NCBI GenBank assembly: GCA_001464765.1
Contig: LNDV01000028.1
Location: 186,001 to 250,000 of the forward strand
Source of the DNA: Betaproteobacteria bacterium Ga0077526
Lineage (GTDB): Bacteria; Pseudomonadota; Gammaproteobacteria; Burkholderiales; Ga0077523
Length of the DNA: 64,000 nucleotides
Direction of reading: 5' to 3'
Translations under genes and position numbers: made by a program
Notes under the pieces: model-generated
Databases searched by the model: none
The model's input: only the letters and a program-made list of their open reading frames with translations
What the model was told of the DNA's origin: nothing
Shown: positions 43,388 through 51,625 of the stretch, piece after piece
Numbering within the stretch: the stretch's first letter is position 1
Layout of the letters: every line of letters starts with the position of its first letter

Positions 43388-44110
43388 ATGAAGCAACTCG
43401 CACTCGGTCTCGCCCTGGATGTCGACCCGGGACTCGACGATTCGGTGACGGGGCCGAATGCCGAACTCCACGCCGCGCTGAAGGCGCTCGTGGACGGCAC
43501 CGCCCGCGAACCCTGGATCTATCTCTGGGGTGAGGAAGGTTCCGGCCGATCGCACTGGCTTCGGGCGGTTCGGCGCGATTTCGCCGGCACCGGGCGCGCC
43601 GCGGTGATGTGGCCGGGCGCGAACGGTGAATGGCCCGAGGGCGGGCTCGCGGCCGTCGACGATGTCGAGGAGCTCGACCCCGCGCGCCAGATCGCCCTGT
43701 TCAATGCCCTGATCCGTGCCCGGGACGGCGCCTTCGTGATGGTGCTTGCGGGCAATGCGCCGCCGGCCCAGCTGAAGCTGCGCGACGACGTGCGCACCCG
43801 GCTCGGGGCATCGCTCGTGTATCGCGTGCAGCCGCTCCGGGACGAGGACAAGGCCGCAGCCCTGCGCCGGCTGGCCGCCGCGCGGGGCTTCGACCTGCCG
43901 ACGGAGGTCGCCGACTACCTGCTGACCCACGGTGACCGCGATCTCCGCGCGCTGGTCCGGGCACTGGACCTGCTAGACCGGACATCGCTGGAGCGACAGC
44001 GCCCGCTGACGGTGCCGCTGCTCCGGGAGGCCCTGAGGGAAGATGGGGCCCTCAGGTCGGCCGCCGGACCGAGTGCCCCGCAGGAAGCCGACAGGACCCC
44101 TCACGCATAG
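43388..44110 (+). CDS. hda: DnaA regulatory inactivator Hda
   Basis: 240 residues from ATG 43388 (MKQLALGLALD), because the QLxLGL clamp-binding peptide must sit at the very N-terminus. AAA+ DnaA-like domain with P-loop variant GEEGSGRSHWL, Walker-B-like LAAVDDVEEL and sensor region LRDDVRTRLGASLVYRVQPL. Hda-ADP bound to the DNA-loaded sliding clamp stimulates DnaA-ATP hydrolysis, preventing re-initiation. It is somewhat diverged at Walker A, as is usual in betaproteobacteria. It is followed by the HAD phosphatase and pcnB, the conserved betaproteobacterial order. Confidence 0.92.
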   Translation: MKQLALGLALDVDPGLDDSVTGPNAELHAALKALVDGTAREPWIYLWGEEGSGRSHWLRAVRRDFAGTGRAAVMWPGANGEWPEGGLAAVDDVEELDPARQIALFNALIRARDGAFVMVLAGNAPPAQLKLRDDVRTRLGASLVYRVQPLRDEDKAAALRRLAAARGFDLPTEVADYLLTHGDRDLRALVRALDLLDRTSLERQRPLTVPLLREALREDGALRSAAGPSAPQEADRTPHA

Positions 44111-44198
44111 GCCGGGCGCCAGAAGTAAGAGTAAGGATTCTTCCGGGCGCAATCTTCGCGGCCCGCCGCCAACCCCGAACACCCGAGACACTGCCGAC

Positions 44199-44870
44199 AT
44201 GCCGCAAGCGATGAAACTAGCCCTGTTCGACCTCGACAACACCCTGCTCGCGGGCGACAGCGATTTCGAGTGGGCTCAGTTCCTGATCGAGAAGGGCGTG
44301 CTGGACCGGGAGGTCTACGAGGCGCGCAACATCCAGTTCTACGAGCAATACCGGGCCGGGACGCTCGATATCCACGAGTTTCTGGATTTCCAGCTGAAGC
44401 CGCTCTCGCGCCACCCGCGCAGCCAGCTGGAGACCTGGCGCGCGGAGTACGTGCGCAACAAGATACTGCCCATGATGACCCGCAAGGCCCGTGACCTGGT
44501 CGCGAGCCATGCCGGCGACGCGCGTGCCGTGGTCACGGCCACCAACAGCTTCGTCACAATGCCCATCGCCCGCGAGTTCGGGATCGAGAATCTGGTCGCG
44601 ACCGATCCGGCCGAGAATGCGTCGGGAGAGTTCACCGGCGGCGTGGCAGGTCTGCCGGCGTTCCGCGAAGGGAAGATCGCCAGAGTCGAGGCCTGGCTCG
44701 CCGGACTGGGGCTCACGTGGGCGTCGTTCCGCGAGACCTGGTTCTACAGCGACTCCCTCAACGATCTTCCCCTGCTGTCCCGGGTGTCCCACCCGGTGGC
44801 GGTCGACCCGGACGAAACCCTGAAGGAACACGCCCTGGAGCACGGCTGGAGCATCATCAGCCTCCGATGA
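44199..44870 (+). CDS. HAD-superfamily subfamily IB phosphatase
   Basis: 223 residues from ATG 44199 (MPQAMKLALFDLDNTLLAGD); ATG 44211 is an alternative. HAD motifs: DLDNTLLAGDSD (I, nucleophile Asp), VTATNSFV (II, Thr), a Lys in FREGKIARVEAWL (III) and YSDSLNDLPLL (IV, acidic pair). The cap helices and length match SerB-like/CicA proteins that dephosphorylate small phospho-metabolites. It may be a phosphoserine or histidinol-phosphate-type phosphatase, but specificity is not readable. Position between hda and pcnB is conserved in betaproteobacteria. Confidence 0.9.
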   Translation: MPQAMKLALFDLDNTLLAGDSDFEWAQFLIEKGVLDREVYEARNIQFYEQYRAGTLDIHEFLDFQLKPLSRHPRSQLETWRAEYVRNKILPMMTRKARDLVASHAGDARAVVTATNSFVTMPIAREFGIENLVATDPAENASGEFTGGVAGLPAFREGKIARVEAWLAGLGLTWASFRETWFYSDSLNDLPLLSRVSHPVAVDPDETLKEHALEHGWSIISLR

Positions 44871-44916
44871 CGGTGAGGCATGCCCGACGGCGCCCTGCCG
44901 CAGGAGGGTCGGTGCG

Positions 44917-44922
44917 TATAAT
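44917..44922 (+). promoter_or_regulatory. -10 element (TATAAT) upstream of pcnB
   Basis: Perfect TATAAT in GCGTATAATCCCGGAC, 49 bases before the pcnB start; no clear -35 hexamer. Confidence 0.45.
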
Positions 44923-44970
44923 CCCGGACTTGGCGCCCTCCTCGTGCATGGGCGCAACCTCCGAGTGTTC

Positions 44971-46383
44971 ATGATCCGAAAGCTGATCGAAAAGGTCTTC
45001 TCCCGAGGCTCGGGACGGCGCGCTGCCGCTCCCACGGCTCCCGCCGTCCCGACCGGACCGGCCATCATTCCGGTCGATCAGCACGGCGTGCGCCGCTCCC
45101 AGATCAGTTCCTGTGCGCGCCGTGTCACCGATACGCTGCAGGCCCAGGGCTACAAGGCCTACGTGGTGGGCGGCGCCGTACGCGACCTGATGCTGCAGCA
45201 CACCCCGAAGGACTTCGACGTCGCCACCGACGCGACGCCCGAGCAGGTCCACGCCGTGTTCCGCCGTTCGCGGATCATCGGTCGGCGCTTCCGGCTCGTG
45301 CACGTCATGTGCGGTGCCGAGACGGTGGAAGTGTCCACCTTCCGCGCGGCACAGGCGGTAGGGGACGACAACCAGATCAAGGACGAACACGGGCGCATCC
45401 TGCGCGACAACGTGTTCGGCAGTCAGGCAGAAGACGCCATGCGGCGTGACTTCACGGTCAACGCCCTCTACTACGATCCCGCGACGGAGCAGGTGCTCGA
45501 CTACTGCGGCGGCGCTGCCGATGTCGCCTCGCGGACCATGCGCATCATCGGCGACCCCGTGGAACGGTACCGGGAGGATCCGGTGCGGATGCTTCGCGCC
45601 GTGCGGCTCGCCGCCAAGCTCGGCATGACCATCGAGCGACGCACCCGCGAACCCATTCAAGCCATGGCGGAGATCGTCCAGAACGTCCCCGCCGCCCGGC
45701 TGTTCGAGGAGATGCTGAAGCTTCTGCTTTCCGGCCATGCGGTCGCCTGTGTCAGGCAACTGCGTGACGAAGGGCTGCATCACGGCATGCTGCCGATGCT
45801 CGACGTGATCCTGGAACAGCCCATGGGCGAGCGGTTCGTCTGGCTCGCTCTCGAACGCACGGACGAGCGCATCCGCGCCGACAAGGGCGTCTCGCCCGCC
45901 TTCCTGTTCGCAGCCCTGCTCTGGCACGAAGTGCTGGCAGCCTGGAATGCCGGCAGGGAGCGTGGAGTGCCGGAAGTCCCTGCCATGCACGACGCGATGG
46001 ATCAGGTTCTCTCCACTCAGGCCGAGAAGATCGCGATTCCGCGGCGCTTCGGCACTGACATGAAGGAGATCTGGCTGCTGCAGTGGCGCCTCGAACAGCG
46101 CAGCGGGAAACGCCCGTATCGTGCCCTCGAGAATCCGAAGTTCCGTGCCGGCTATGACTTCCTCGTCCTGCGCTGCGAGAGCGGTGAGGTCGACGAGGAA
46201 CTCGGCAACTGGTGGACCCGCTTCCAGGATGCGCCCGAGTCCGAGCGTGCCGAGATGATCGCGAACGCAGGGTCCGGAGCCGGTCCCGCCAAGAAGCGAC
46301 GTCGTCGCCGCGGCGGCAAGCGCCCCGCGAACGGCGAGCCGGCAGGCGATGAGAGCTCGGCGCCGGGGCCGGACGCGGGCTGA
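44971..46383 (+). CDS. pcnB: Poly(A) polymerase I
   Basis: 470 residues from ATG 44971 (MIRKLIEKVFSRGSGRRAAA). Class II nucleotidyltransferase head: YVVGGAVRDLML and DFDVATDATPEQV (catalytic Asp pair), RRFRLVHV, EDAMRRDFTVNALYYD, then the neck and body GDPVERYREDPVRMLRAVRLAAKLG (seen as RYREDPVRML). The Lys/Arg-rich tail KKRRRRRGGKR is typical of PcnB and of RNA-binding tails. It adds poly(A) to RNA 3' ends to promote decay. tRNA CCA-adding enzymes are similar, but the length, tail and neighbours favour pcnB. Its stop shares TGATG with folK. Confidence 0.95.
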   Translation: MIRKLIEKVFSRGSGRRAAAPTAPAVPTGPAIIPVDQHGVRRSQISSCARRVTDTLQAQGYKAYVVGGAVRDLMLQHTPKDFDVATDATPEQVHAVFRRSRIIGRRFRLVHVMCGAETVEVSTFRAAQAVGDDNQIKDEHGRILRDNVFGSQAEDAMRRDFTVNALYYDPATEQVLDYCGGAADVASRTMRIIGDPVERYREDPVRMLRAVRLAAKLGMTIERRTREPIQAMAEIVQNVPAARLFEEMLKLLLSGHAVACVRQLRDEGLHHGMLPMLDVILEQPMGERFVWLALERTDERIRADKGVSPAFLFAALLWHEVLAAWNAGRERGVPEVPAMHDAMDQVLSTQAEKIAIPRRFGTDMKEIWLLQWRLEQRSGKRPYRALENPKFRAGYDFLVLRCESGEVDEELGNWWTRFQDAPESERAEMIANAGSGAGPAKKRRRRRGGKRPANGEPAGDESSAPGPDAG

Positions 46384-46904
46384 TGCGTGAGCCGGTTCTG
46401 CCGCGACCCGCGCACGCCTATGTCGCGCTCGGGTCGAATCTAGACGGCCCCGAGCAGCGGGTGGAGAAAGCCATCGCGGATCTCGACAAGCTTCCCTCCA
46501 CGCGATTGCTCGCGCGCTCCTCGCTCTACCGCACGGCGCCCGTCGGCTACGCCGATCAGCCGGACTTCGTGAATGCCGTTGCGCTCCTGGAAACGTCGCT
46601 CGACGCGGAATCGCTGCTGGCGTCGCTGTTCGAACTCGAGAGGGCCGCGGGTCGTGAACGGTGCATCCCCAACGGGCCGCGCACGCTCGACCTCGATCTG
46701 CTGCTTCACGGCAATCGCGCAATGGACACCGATGCGCTGACGCTGCCGCACCCGCGTCTGCACGAGCGGGCGTTCGTGCTGCTTCCCCTGGCGGAGATCG
46801 CGCCCGAGCTGGAGATTCCGGGCCGCGGCCGCGTACGGCATCTGGCCTGGCGGGCTGCCGCGGTTCAGAGTGCGGAGAGGATGCATGACCACCGCGTGGC
46901 CTGA
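46383..46904 (+). CDS. folK: 2-amino-4-hydroxy-6-hydroxymethyldihydropteridine pyrophosphokinase
   Basis: 173 residues from ATG 46383. HPPK motifs: AYVALGSNLDGPEQRV, SSLYRTAPVGYADQPDFVNAVA (the loop contacting substrate, seen as YRTAPVG and QPDFVNAV), and GPRTLDLDLLLHG with the two metal-binding Asp residues, then LPHPRLHERAFVL. It transfers pyrophosphate from ATP to the pterin in folate synthesis. It is coupled to pcnB by a 1-base overlap and overlaps the deoxynucleoside kinase by 20 bases. Confidence 0.97.
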   Translation: MREPVLPRPAHAYVALGSNLDGPEQRVEKAIADLDKLPSTRLLARSSLYRTAPVGYADQPDFVNAVALLETSLDAESLLASLFELERAAGRERCIPNGPRTLDLDLLLHGNRAMDTDALTLPHPRLHERAFVLLPLAEIAPELEIPGRGRVRHLAWRAAAVQSAERMHDHRVA

Positions 46905-47532
46905 ACGGCTTCGCCATGTCGTCGTGGAAGGCCCCATCGGAGTGGGCAAGACCACGCTCGCGCGAAGACTCGCTGCGGAGATCGGGGCGGAGCTTCTGCT
47001 GGAGGATCCCGGCGCGAATCCGTTTCTCGCGGCGTTCTACGAGGATCCTTCGCGGCACGCGCTGTCCACACAGCTGTTCTTCCTGTTCCAGCGCGTCGAC
47101 CAGCTGCGGGCACTCAAGCAAGGCGATCTGTTCCGCGGCATCTATGTGTCGGACTTCTTTTTCGACAAGGACCCGCTGTTCGCCGCGCTCACGCTCGCCG
47201 ACGACGAACTCGCTCTGTACCGGAAGATCTTCGAGCATCTCGCGCCGCAGGCTCCCGTGCCCGATCTCGTGATCTATCTGCAGGCCACACCGCGGACACT
47301 GCTCTCACGGGTGCGCCGTCGCGGGGTGGACTACGAGCGCGGCGTGTCCGAGGAGTATCTGGCGGATCTCTCGGAGGCCTACAGCCGGTTCTTCCACGAG
47401 TACCGGACATCCCCCGTCCTGGTCGTCAACAGCGAGCGGCTCAACCTGGTTGATCGGCCGGAAGACTTTGCGCTATTGTTGCGACGCATCACAGAGATGC
47501 GAGGGGCGCGGGAGTATTTCAATCTGGGCTGA
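46885..47532 (+). CDS. Deoxynucleoside kinase (dGK/dCK-like)
   Basis: 215 residues from ATG 46885 (MTTAWPERLRHVVVEGPIGV) with GAGAGG just upstream, inside the end of folK. P-loop GPIGVGKTT, the LLLEDPGANPFLAAFYEDP block, a YVSDFFFDKDPLFA motif (DRS-like region of deoxynucleoside kinases), the lid RVRRRGVDYERGV and SRFFHEYRTSPVLVV. It phosphorylates deoxynucleosides for salvage; the exact base preference is uncertain. In betaproteobacteria this gene commonly follows folK and precedes panB-panC. Confidence 0.9.
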   Translation: MTTAWPERLRHVVVEGPIGVGKTTLARRLAAEIGAELLLEDPGANPFLAAFYEDPSRHALSTQLFFLFQRVDQLRALKQGDLFRGIYVSDFFFDKDPLFAALTLADDELALYRKIFEHLAPQAPVPDLVIYLQATPRTLLSRVRRRGVDYERGVSEEYLADLSEAYSRFFHEYRTSPVLVVNSERLNLVDRPEDFALLLRRITEMRGAREYFNLG

Positions 47533-47626
47533 ACGCTGCTGTCCGGCATGGCGCCGGGCGGATCGAACTGCGCGGCCGTCCCATCAGAACAATCAGACTC
47601 TGTCGTTTCACGGAGGTAACCTGCCG

Positions 47627-47701
47627 ATGCGCACTCTGAATCGGTGGCCGGGCCGGGGGCGCGGCGCGTTGCTCGCAGTGGCAGGCTTGCCATGGCGATA
47701 G
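47627..47701 (+). CDS. Small ORF (24 aa) overlapping the panC start
   Basis: MRTLNRWPGRGRGALLAVAG then LPWR. It has a strong ribosome binding site (CGGAGGT, about 10 bases upstream), while panC itself lacks one; its TAG lies 7 bases inside panC. It occupies the place where panB is usually found. No similarity to PanB is visible. Either a leader peptide coupling translation into panC, or a leftover start after loss of panB. Confidence 0.35.
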   Translation: MRTLNRWPGRGRGALLAVAGLPWR

Positions 47702-48531
47702 ATGTCGTCCGTTCCGTCGATGAACTGCGTACCCGCATCGCGCGAGCCGGCCGTGTCTCGTGTGTGCCCACCATGGGCAATATCCACGATGGACACCTGA
47801 GCCTCGTCAAGCTGGGCTTGCAGGACGCCCCCTTCGTGGTCACGACGATCTTCGTCAACCGGCTGCAGTTCGGGCAGGGCGAGGATTTCGAGAAGTATCC
47901 GCGCACGTTCGAGGAAGACTGCGAGAAGCTGGAGGCCGCCGGCTGCCAGATGGTGTTCCACCCGGATGAGACCGTGATGTATCCGGAGCCTCAGGTGTTC
48001 ATGGTGGATCCGCCCTCCATCGCCAACAAGCTCGAGGGGCGCTTCCGGCCCGGGCATTTCCGTGGCGTCGCCACGGTCGTGCTGAAGCTCTTCAACATGG
48101 TGCAGCCCCAAAGCGCCGTGTTCGGCAAGAAGGACTATCAGCAGCTCCACGTCGTCCGTCACATGGTGAGGCAGTTTTCGCTGCCCACCCGCATCATCGC
48201 CGCCGAGACCTTCCGCGCGGCCGACGGTCTCGCGTTGTCGTCACGCAACCGCTACCTCAGCACAGCCGAGCGTGACGAGGCACCCCGCCTCGGTCAGGCC
48301 CTGCGTGAAGTGAAGGCCGCGGTGGAAGGTGGCGACCGGAATTTCGAGGCGCTGGAATTCGCGGCGGACGCGCTGCTCGCCCGGCACGGCTGGCATGTCG
48401 ACTACGTGGTTGTGCGCAGCCGGCGTACGCTGCTGCAGCCCGAAGCCGACGACAAGGAACTCGTGGTGCTCGGTGCCGCGAAGCTCGGCACGACGCGGCT
48501 CATCGACAACCTCGAGATCCTCGCACCGTAA
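47692..48531 (+). CDS. panC: Pantothenate synthetase
   Basis: 279 residues from ATG 47692 (MAIDVVRSVDELRTRIARAG). Motifs: VPTMGNIHDGHLSLV (ATP-binding HxGH type, here HDGH), TTIFVNRLQFGQGEDFEKYPRT (recognised as FVNRLQFG and DFEKYPRT), GHFRGVATVVLKLF, AVFGKKDYQQLHVV and LALSSRNRYLS. It joins pantoate and beta-alanine using ATP. panB is not adjacent, so pantoate must come from a gene elsewhere. Translation may depend on the overlapping upstream small ORF. Confidence 0.97.
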   Translation: MAIDVVRSVDELRTRIARAGRVSCVPTMGNIHDGHLSLVKLGLQDAPFVVTTIFVNRLQFGQGEDFEKYPRTFEEDCEKLEAAGCQMVFHPDETVMYPEPQVFMVDPPSIANKLEGRFRPGHFRGVATVVLKLFNMVQPQSAVFGKKDYQQLHVVRHMVRQFSLPTRIIAAETFRAADGLALSSRNRYLSTAERDEAPRLGQALREVKAAVEGGDRNFEALEFAADALLARHGWHVDYVVVRSRRTLLQPEADDKELVVLGAAKLGTTRLIDNLEILAP

Positions 48532-48536
48532 GTGAA

Positions 48537-48566
48537 GCGGGGCGCTCGCAGGCGCCCCGCCTTTCT
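48537..48566. terminator. Terminator after panC
   Basis: GCGGGGCGC-TCGCAG-GCGCCCCGC stem followed by CTTTCT, six bases after the panC stop and between convergent genes. Confidence 0.8.
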
Positions 48567-48571
48567 CGCGA

Positions 48572-49282
48572 CTACCTCCGGTTCCTGCGTCGCGCGAGAC
48601 CGATGCAGCCCAGCCCCATCGCCATCAGCGCGTAGGTTTCCGGCTCAGGGACCGGCGGCGCGACAAGTCCCGCGAGATTCATCGGCGCGCTGTTCGCGAA
48701 TCCCGGTGTGCCGAAATCCCCGAGTCCATACGCGACCGTCGACGACCCGAACGCTCCGGGCCCGAAGGCCGGGACGACACCATTGCGAAGTTCGATGGAC
48801 CGTCCCGCCGCGGGACTCGACCAGTTCGCCTGGACGAGTATCTGCCCGTCAGGCCTTTCGATACGCAGGAAGTCCGTCGAGTTGCCGAAAGAGATCGCGT
48901 TGCCCCACGCATAGTCGACGGCGAGGCCGCCGTTCGTGGCGGTGTTCGCATTGCGTCCGAACACGAAGTAGTCGCCAGGTTCGATGATCGCATTGCCCTT
49001 GATGGTGAAGTTCTCCACCGTCGTGCCCGTCTGGCTCTCGACCACCATGCCATTGAGGTCGATCGCGATGCCGAAGGGGTTGAAGACTTCGAACCATTCG
49101 CCCGAGGCGTCTCCCACCTTGGTGGGGTCCACCATGATCTCGCTGATCACGAGCTGTCCCGGGAGCAGGGAGTTTGAGTTGAGTGTTGCCGAAGCCGGTG
49201 CCGCTGCAGCGAGGGCAGTGGCGGCAAGGGTCGAGGTGACGAGAGCGCGCACGGCGTGGCGCCCGTTGAGGCCGTTTTTCAT
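48572..49282 (-). CDS. PEP-CTERM-anchored protein with lamin-tail-like domain
   Basis: 236 residues from ATG 49282 (MKNGLNGRHAVRALVTS); AGGAGA lies 8 bases upstream. Sec signal peptide to about residue 33 (AAPASA). Middle part resembles the lamin-tail domain: LVISEIMVDPTKVGDASGEW (E-W-F-E-V-F-N follows), DLNGMVVESQTG, IEPGDYFVFGRN. The C-terminus is a complete PEP-CTERM sorting signal: VPEPETYALM, hydrophobic helix, then RRRNRR. Such proteins are processed by EpsH/exosortase and linked to exopolysaccharide production in biofilm- or floc-forming betaproteobacteria. No exosortase gene lies in this window, as expected for dispersed substrates. Confidence 0.9.
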   Translation of the reverse strand: MKNGLNGRHAVRALVTSTLAATALAAAAPASATLNSNSLLPGQLVISEIMVDPTKVGDASGEWFEVFNPFGIAIDLNGMVVESQTGTTVENFTIKGNAIIEPGDYFVFGRNANTATNGGLAVDYAWGNAISFGNSTDFLRIERPDGQILVQANWSSPAAGRSIELRNGVVPAFGPGAFGSSTVAYGLGDFGTPGFANSAPMNLAGLVAPPVPEPETYALMAMGLGCIGLARRRNRR

Positions 49283-49492
49283 GATGAGTCTCCTGTTGGG
49301 TTCGCGTTGAAAAGTGCTTGGCCGCATGCGAAGCGAACGGGTCGCCGGCGCCTGCTTGCCGGTCGTCTCGCGTTGCGGACGGGCGAACCTTAACGAGGAG
49401 TGCCGCGCAGGCAGTGCGCGGCAGATCGAGTTGCGATGATCGATACCGCCCGGTGCGCAAGAAGACGCGGGGCGGGGTTTTGCAGACCTTCC

Positions 49493-50611
49493 CTATGCCG
49501 CTGCGAGCGCGACTTCCGGGTCGACGCAGGCCATGCCGAGATCGTCGGCGAGCGGCGCGTACGTGAGGGACCCGTTCCACACCTGGAGGCCCTGGCGCGC
49601 ACCCGGATCCGCGCGCAGCGCTTCACGCCAGCCCCGGTTGGCGATGGCGGTGGCGTAGGGGAGTGTGGCCTGGGTGAGCGCGAGCGTGGAGGTGCGCGCG
49701 ACCGCGCCGGGCATGTTGCCGACGCAGTAGTGGATGACGCCCTCCTCGACATAGGTGGGTGCCGCATGGGTCGTCTGGCGCGAGGTTTCCGCGCAGCCGC
49801 CCTGGTCGATCCCGACGTCCACCAGCACGGAGCCCGGCCGCATCGAGCGGAGCATCTCGCGAGTGATGAGCTTGGGCGCATGTCGGCCTCGGACGAGCAC
49901 CGCGCCGATCACGAGGTCTGACTGGCCGATGTGACGGGCGATGGCGTCCGGTTCGGAGTAGCACGTGCGCACGCGCGTGCCGAACAGCGCTTCGATCTCG
50001 CGCAGGCGTCGCAGATCGATGTCGAGCACCGTGACATCGGCACCGAAGCCCGCCGCCGCCCACGCCGCGTGCGTCCCGACCGTACCGGCGCCGAGGATGG
50101 TCACCTTGCAGGGTGGGACCCCGGGCACGCCCGGCAGCAGCACGCCGCTTCCGCCCTGGGGCAGCATCAGCGTCCAGGCGCCTGTCTGGATGGCGAGCCG
50201 ACCGGCGACCTCGGACATGGGGATCAGCAATGGCAGGGCGCCATGGGCGTCCGTGACGGTTTCGTACGCGATGCCGACAGTCTTGGCCGCGAGCATCGCT
50301 TCCACGACTTCCGGGCACGTGACGAGGTGCAGATACGTGAACAGCACCTGACCTTCCCGGAAGAAGCCCAGCTCGGCTTCCTGCGGTTCCTTCACCTTGA
50401 TCACGAGGTCGGCGTCCCAGGCCTCGGCGGCAGAGGCGGCGATCGTCGCGCCCGCGGCGATGTACTCGCCATCGCCGAATCCGGCGTGGCTGCCGGCACC
50501 GGTCTGGACGATCACACGGTGGCCGCGGCTTGCCAACACCCGGGCTCCGGCGGGCGTGAGCGCCACCCGGTACTCGTGATTCTTGATTTCCTTCGGGACG
50601 CCTACTCGCAT
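49493..50611 (-). CDS. ald: Alanine dehydrogenase
   Basis: 372 residues, family length. MRVGVPKEIKNHEYRVALTP is the signature start; further blocks are VIVQTGAGSHAGF, LVIKVKEPQ (Lys near the pyruvate site), FTYLHLV, the Rossmann GAGTVGTHAA, VLVRGRHAPKLI, DVGIDQGGCAETSRQTTH (seen as VDVGIDQGG) and YCVGNMPGAVARTST. It interconverts L-alanine with pyruvate and ammonia using NAD. It is transcribed toward the PEP-CTERM gene and its start lies 18 bases downstream of the ion channel gene on the same strand. Confidence 0.96.
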   Translation of the reverse strand: MRVGVPKEIKNHEYRVALTPAGARVLASRGHRVIVQTGAGSHAGFGDGEYIAAGATIAASAAEAWDADLVIKVKEPQEAELGFFREGQVLFTYLHLVTCPEVVEAMLAAKTVGIAYETVTDAHGALPLLIPMSEVAGRLAIQTGAWTLMLPQGGSGVLLPGVPGVPPCKVTILGAGTVGTHAAWAAAGFGADVTVLDIDLRRLREIEALFGTRVRTCYSEPDAIARHIGQSDLVIGAVLVRGRHAPKLITREMLRSMRPGSVLVDVGIDQGGCAETSRQTTHAAPTYVEEGVIHYCVGNMPGAVARTSTLALTQATLPYATAIANRGWREALRADPGARQGLQVWNGSLTYAPLADDLGMACVDPEVALAAA

Positions 50612-50629
50612 CGCAGTCTCTCCTCGCAG

Positions 50630-51469
50630 TCAGTCCTTGGTGCCGTCGCGCAGTGTGCGCTCAAGCGAGCTCACGCGTTTCTCGAACTGGTTCAGCAGGT
50701 CCCGCAGGGCGCGCACCGTCTCCTGCGCGTCGTTCGCGGAGCCCCGCTCGGCCAGGGCATCGGCCTCGGCCACCTCGCGGTGGCTCTCCTCGAGGCTGTT
50801 GATCACCACGGCGACGAACAGATTCACCACGACGAAGGTCCCGAGCAGCACGAAGCTCACGAAGAAGACCCAGTGCCAGCGGCCCAGTTCCATGGCGGTC
50901 CTCATGATGTCCGTCCAGGCTTCTAGGGTCGCGATCTGGAACAGCGTGAGGAACGCACGCCCCAGTGTGCCCCAGTGCGCCGGGTCATGGGCGCCGTACA
51001 GGTGATAACCGGCCACGCCGTATACGTAGAAGAGTATCGCCATGAGGGAGACCACATGCCCCATGCCGGGAATGCAGCGCACCAGCGTCGCGACCATCAG
51101 TCGCAGCTTGGGCAGTGCGGTGACGAGGCGCAGCACCCGGAGGATCCGGATGAGTCGCGCGACGGTCGCGAATTCGCCGGAGCCCGGAATGAGGGACAGC
51201 ACGATGATGGCGAAGTCGAAGACGTTCCAGCCGTTCGCGAAGTAACGCTGGGGCCGTGGCCACTGGGCGGCGATCTTGAGCGCCGCCTCGCCGATAAACA
51301 CGAGCAGGATCGTGGCGTTGAGGACGCTGAACAGACTTCCGAAGCTGCGCATCACGTCCGGCTGGGTCTCCAGGCCGATGATCGCGGCATTGAAGACAAT
51401 CACCAGGACGATGAATCGCTCGAAAGCGGCGGAAGCGGTGAGTCTTGCGGCAAAACCGGTCACGTTCAC
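50630..51469 (-). CDS. Single-domain voltage-gated cation channel (NaChBac family)
   Basis: 279 residues from GTG 51469 (VNVTGFAARLTASAAFERF) with GAGGA upstream; a TTG start at 51496 is less likely. Six-helix voltage-gated fold: S1 about 18-33, S2 about 48-66, S3 about 82-94, S4 with Arg105/108/111/114 at three-residue spacing, S5 about 139-158, pore helix and filter TLEAWTD at 181-187, S6 about 200-224 (VFFVSFVLLGTFVVVNLFVA). A C-terminal coiled coil (about 250-275) fits tetramer assembly. NaChBac-type Na channels have TLESW(A/S); here Ser is Ala and there is a filter Asp187, a position that is Asp in the calcium-selective engineered CavAb filter TLDDWSD. Ion selectivity is therefore uncertain. 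Confidence 0.9.
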   Translation of the reverse strand: MNVTGFAARLTASAAFERFIVLVIVFNAAIIGLETQPDVMRSFGSLFSVLNATILLVFIGEAALKIAAQWPRPQRYFANGWNVFDFAIIVLSLIPGSGEFATVARLIRILRVLRLVTALPKLRLMVATLVRCIPGMGHVVSLMAILFYVYGVAGYHLYGAHDPAHWGTLGRAFLTLFQIATLEAWTDIMRTAMELGRWHWVFFVSFVLLGTFVVVNLFVAVVINSLEESHREVAEADALAERGSANDAQETVRALRDLLNQFEKRVSSLERTLRDGTKD

Positions 51470-51625
51470 ACTCGTCCTCGAGGAAGGCTCGCACAACCTG
51501 CGTGATCCGCGAAGAATCTGCGGACTTTCCCAAACACTTGCCTGTCGGCGCGCGGGCCGTTGGAAAAGAAAAAGGCGCGCGGAGTTCCGCGCGCCTTCGC
51601 TACATCGGGATTTCCTTCCGGAACG

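Noticed and set aside
45100..46250. tRNA CCA-adding enzyme instead of poly(A) polymerase
   Set aside because: Length, basic C-terminal tail and the hda-HAD-pcnB-folK order favour pcnB.
44857..47238. 793-codon minus-strand open frame opposite pcnB-folK-kinase
   Set aside because: Covers three well-identified plus-strand genes; no domain or start signal.
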